Shown one piece after another: positions 14,132 to 15,598 of a DNA stretch of 15,598 nt (positions are counted from its first letter, which is position 1; each line of letters opens with the position of its first letter). A program made the translations under genes and the position numbers. The notes under the pieces are model-generated. The model saw only the letters and a list, made by a program, of their open reading frames with translations. It did not search any database and was not told where the DNA came from. The DNA comes from Pseudomonadota bacterium (lineage in GTDB: Bacteria > Pseudomonadota > Gammaproteobacteria > JAKAQQ01). The stretch is from positions 4,641-20,238 of the forward strand of contig JAJZNM010000184.1 in NCBI GenBank assembly GCA_021852325.1, written 5' to 3'.

Positions 14132-15235
14132 TCATCCATGGCGCTCGAACGGAACCATCTCGAAGAGTCTCGGTGCAAGTTCCTCAAGGGACTCGCGAGA
14201 GTCGGCAAGCGCCGTGACATGGCCGACTTTCCGTCCGGGACGAGGCGCCTTCCGGTAATCGTGGAGGTGGACATCCGGGCACGCGAGCACGGCCGAGGCA
14301 TCCGGCATCCGGCCGACCGCATTCACGAGGAGTGCCTCCTGCCGCATATCGGTACGCCCGAGTGGCAACCCGGCCAGGGCGCGGAGATGGTTCTCGAACT
14401 GGCTCGTCACGGAAGCCTCGATGGTCCAGTGCCCCGAGTTGTGGACCCGGGGAGCCATCTCGTTCGCGATCAGGATCCCGTCTTCGACAAAGAACTCGAC
14501 CGCAAGCACACCGATATAGTCAAAATGTTCGAGAATGCGCCCGACATGGCTTTCGGCCTGCCTGACGAGTGGGGACTCGCGAAAAGGTGCGTACGACGAA
14601 CGCAGGATCCCGCCCTGGTGAACGTTTTCACCGGGTGGGTAGAACACCACGGCCCCCGTCTGGTCCCGGCAGGCCACCATGGAAATCTCCCGTTCAAAAA
14701 CTACCCGGCCCTCGAGAATCAGTCCACCCGGGGCGTTGGCCAGGGTCTGGAAAGCTGCCCCGGCATCGCCGGGTTCATAAATCGGTACCTGCCCACGGCC
14801 GTCGTAGCCGAGCCGCCGGGTCTTGAGAATGGCTGGCAGGCCGGTTTGCTCGATGGCCCGGGAGAGCTCCGCTTCGTGGTCCAGGGCGACGTAGCGGGTC
14901 GTCGGGATGCCGAGGGACTGGAACAGTCGTTTTTCGGACAGGCGGTCCTGGCTCGTCTCAAGGGCGTCCGTAGACGGCATCACGGGACGCGCCACCTGGA
15001 CCTCGCGTAACAGTGGCGCGGACACGTTTTCAAACTCGTACGTCACGACATCGACTGCTTGCGCAAAATCGAACATCGCGGCCCGATCGTCGAAGGGCGC
15101 CACGATGAGATGGCCGAGCTCGCGAGCCGGGGCTTCAGGCGAGGGATCGATGAAATGGAAGTCCATGCCGAGCGGCAATCCGGCCAAAGCCAGCATCCGG
15201 CCGAGCTGTCCGCCCCCGATGACGCCCACCCGCAT
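14132..15235 (-). CDS. purK: N5-carboxyaminoimidazole ribonucleotide synthase
   Basis: This 367-residue ATP-grasp enzyme carboxylates AIR with bicarbonate and ATP to N5-CAIR, the step before PurE. The N-terminal GVIGGGQLGRML (4-15) is the family's glycine-rich loop. TYEFENV (65-71), K138 and YDGRGQ (144-149) belong to the ATP-grasp region, and NEMAPRVHNSGHWT (258-271) is the metal and substrate signature. Length is typical (about 355-380). The ATG lies one base after the purE stop (TGA-C-ATG), so the two are certainly in one operon and probably translationally coupled, with GGGA about eight bases upstream. Reading the frame further upstream, to 15589, only gives an Arg/Ser-rich shadow of purE. 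Confidence 0.97.
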   Translation of the reverse strand: MRVGVIGGGQLGRMLALAGLPLGMDFHFIDPSPEAPARELGHLIVAPFDDRAAMFDFAQAVDVVTYEFENVSAPLLREVQVARPVMPSTDALETSQDRLSEKRLFQSLGIPTTRYVALDHEAELSRAIEQTGLPAILKTRRLGYDGRGQVPIYEPGDAGAAFQTLANAPGGLILEGRVVFEREISMVACRDQTGAVVFYPPGENVHQGGILRSSYAPFRESPLVRQAESHVGRILEHFDYIGVLAVEFFVEDGILIANEMAPRVHNSGHWTIEASVTSQFENHLRALAGLPLGRTDMRQEALLVNAVGRMPDASAVLACPDVHLHDYRKAPRPGRKVGHVTALADSRESLEELAPRLFEMVPFERHG

Positions 15236-15236
15236 G

Positions 15237-15598
15237 TCAATCGTCCCGGGGGTCCCGTCGCGCCAGGATGTCGTCGGTCTGGCGGTGCCTCCAGTCGAGC
15301 AGGCGCTTGCGCACCTCCGGTGCGTCAAGCGCAATGATCGCAGCGGCCAGGAGCGCCGCGTTGATCGCGCCCGCACGGCCGATGGCCAGCGTCCCGACCG
15401 GGACGCCTCCCGGCATCTGCACGATCGACAAGAGCGAATCCAAGCCACCCAGGGCACGCGTCTCGACCGGGACACCGAGCACCGGCAGGAGGGTCTTTGA
15501 GGCCAGCATGCCCGGGAGGTGAGCAGAGCCGCCAGCGCCCGCGATGAGGACCCGAAGCCCGCGTGCGGAAGCTCCCTCGGCATATTCAAAGAGCCAGT
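15237..15598 (-). CDS. purE: N5-CAIR mutase, class I (3' part, runs off the window)
   Basis: The frame is open from the window edge to a TGA at 15239-15237 and gives the last 119 residues, with about 45 N-terminal residues missing. It begins WLFEYAEGASARGLRVLIAG and continues AGGSAHLPGM, LPVLGVPVETRALGGLDSL, LSIVQMPGGVPVGTLAIG and GAINAALLAA, which is the classic PurE core. PurE moves the carboxyl group of N5-CAIR to make CAIR, the substrate of PurC; it works as an octamer. The family usually has GGAAHLPGM where this copy has GGSAHLPGM, a small change. The active-site Ser/Asp/His of the N-terminal part lie outside the window. Confidence 0.95.
   Translation of the reverse strand, partial: WLFEYAEGASARGLRVLIAGAGGSAHLPGMLASKTLLPVLGVPVETRALGGLDSLLSIVQMPGGVPVGTLAIGRAGAINAALLAAAIIALDAPEVRKRLLDWRHRQTDDILARRDPRDD

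Noticed and set aside
13897..14258. Open plus-strand frames between the MFS gene and purK
   Set aside because: They run into purK antisense, lack ribosome binding sites and recognisable motifs, and have low-complexity Arg/Pro/Gly composition.
15236..15589. Long extension of the purK reading frame upstream of its ATG
   Set aside because: It is Arg/Ser/Cys-rich and lies fully over purE in another frame; PurK proteins start at the GGGQLGRM region.
1..15598. Search for tRNA, rRNA, insertion sequences, prophage, CRISPR arrays or defence genes
   Set aside because: No cloverleaf with a T-loop signature, no regularly spaced repeats, no transposase or integrase motifs and no defence-type domains were seen. 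Lhr is a repair helicase here with no defence partner genes.

Overview
The window is about 15.6 kb of GC-rich DNA, densely packed with chromosomal genes and with no sign of rRNA, tRNA, insertion sequences, phage genes or CRISPR. The gene set suggests a ubiquinone-making gammaproteobacterium: a di-iron Coq7-type hydroxylase, an Escherichia coli-type S-adenosylmethionine decarboxylase, class I PurE with PurK, and a full-length Lhr helicase. The genus cannot be named. A sulfur- or autotrophy-linked lifestyle is possible (an exported DsrE-family protein, ribulose-phosphate epimerase) but not shown.

Layout. Bases 119-853 (minus) encode a ferredoxin/flavodoxin-NADP reductase (fpr). Divergent from it, a likely operon runs rightward: a GlcF-like iron-sulfur/CCG oxidoreductase subunit (1008-2237), an exported DsrE/DsrF-like protein (2277-2876) and coq7 (2857-3507). 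Coq7 converges on, and overlaps, speD (3495-4370, minus), which lies downstream of rpe (4448-5179, minus). Divergent from rpe is a large exported protein (5355-7364) with a beta-propeller, a cadherin-like domain, two Ig-like repeats and a C-terminal anchor that looks like a protein-sorting signal. purC follows 14 bases later (7379-8290) and its stop codon overlaps the stop codon of lhr (8287-12588, minus). Upstream of lhr on the same strand are an MFS transporter of the fosmidomycin-resistance type (12667-13866), purK (14132-15235) and the 3' part of purE (15237 to the window edge).

How the genes work together. PurK, PurE and PurC catalyse three consecutive steps of purine synthesis (AIR to N5-CAIR to CAIR to SAICAR), but here they sit in two blocks facing each other, separated by lhr and the transporter. 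The left block has a redox and quinone theme: an NADP(H) flavoprotein, an iron-sulfur subunit that in known relatives passes electrons from a flavoprotein to quinone, and a ubiquinone biosynthesis hydroxylase. speD feeds spermidine synthesis and rpe the pentose phosphate or Calvin pathway.

Most genes are conserved housekeeping genes. The least explained parts are the exported beta-propeller protein, the exported DsrE-family protein between the iron-sulfur subunit and coq7, and several short symmetric elements in the intergenic regions. These include a similarly framed -10 box before rpe and before the MFS gene, and a leader that could fold over the fpr ribosome binding site. No complete new system is evident.
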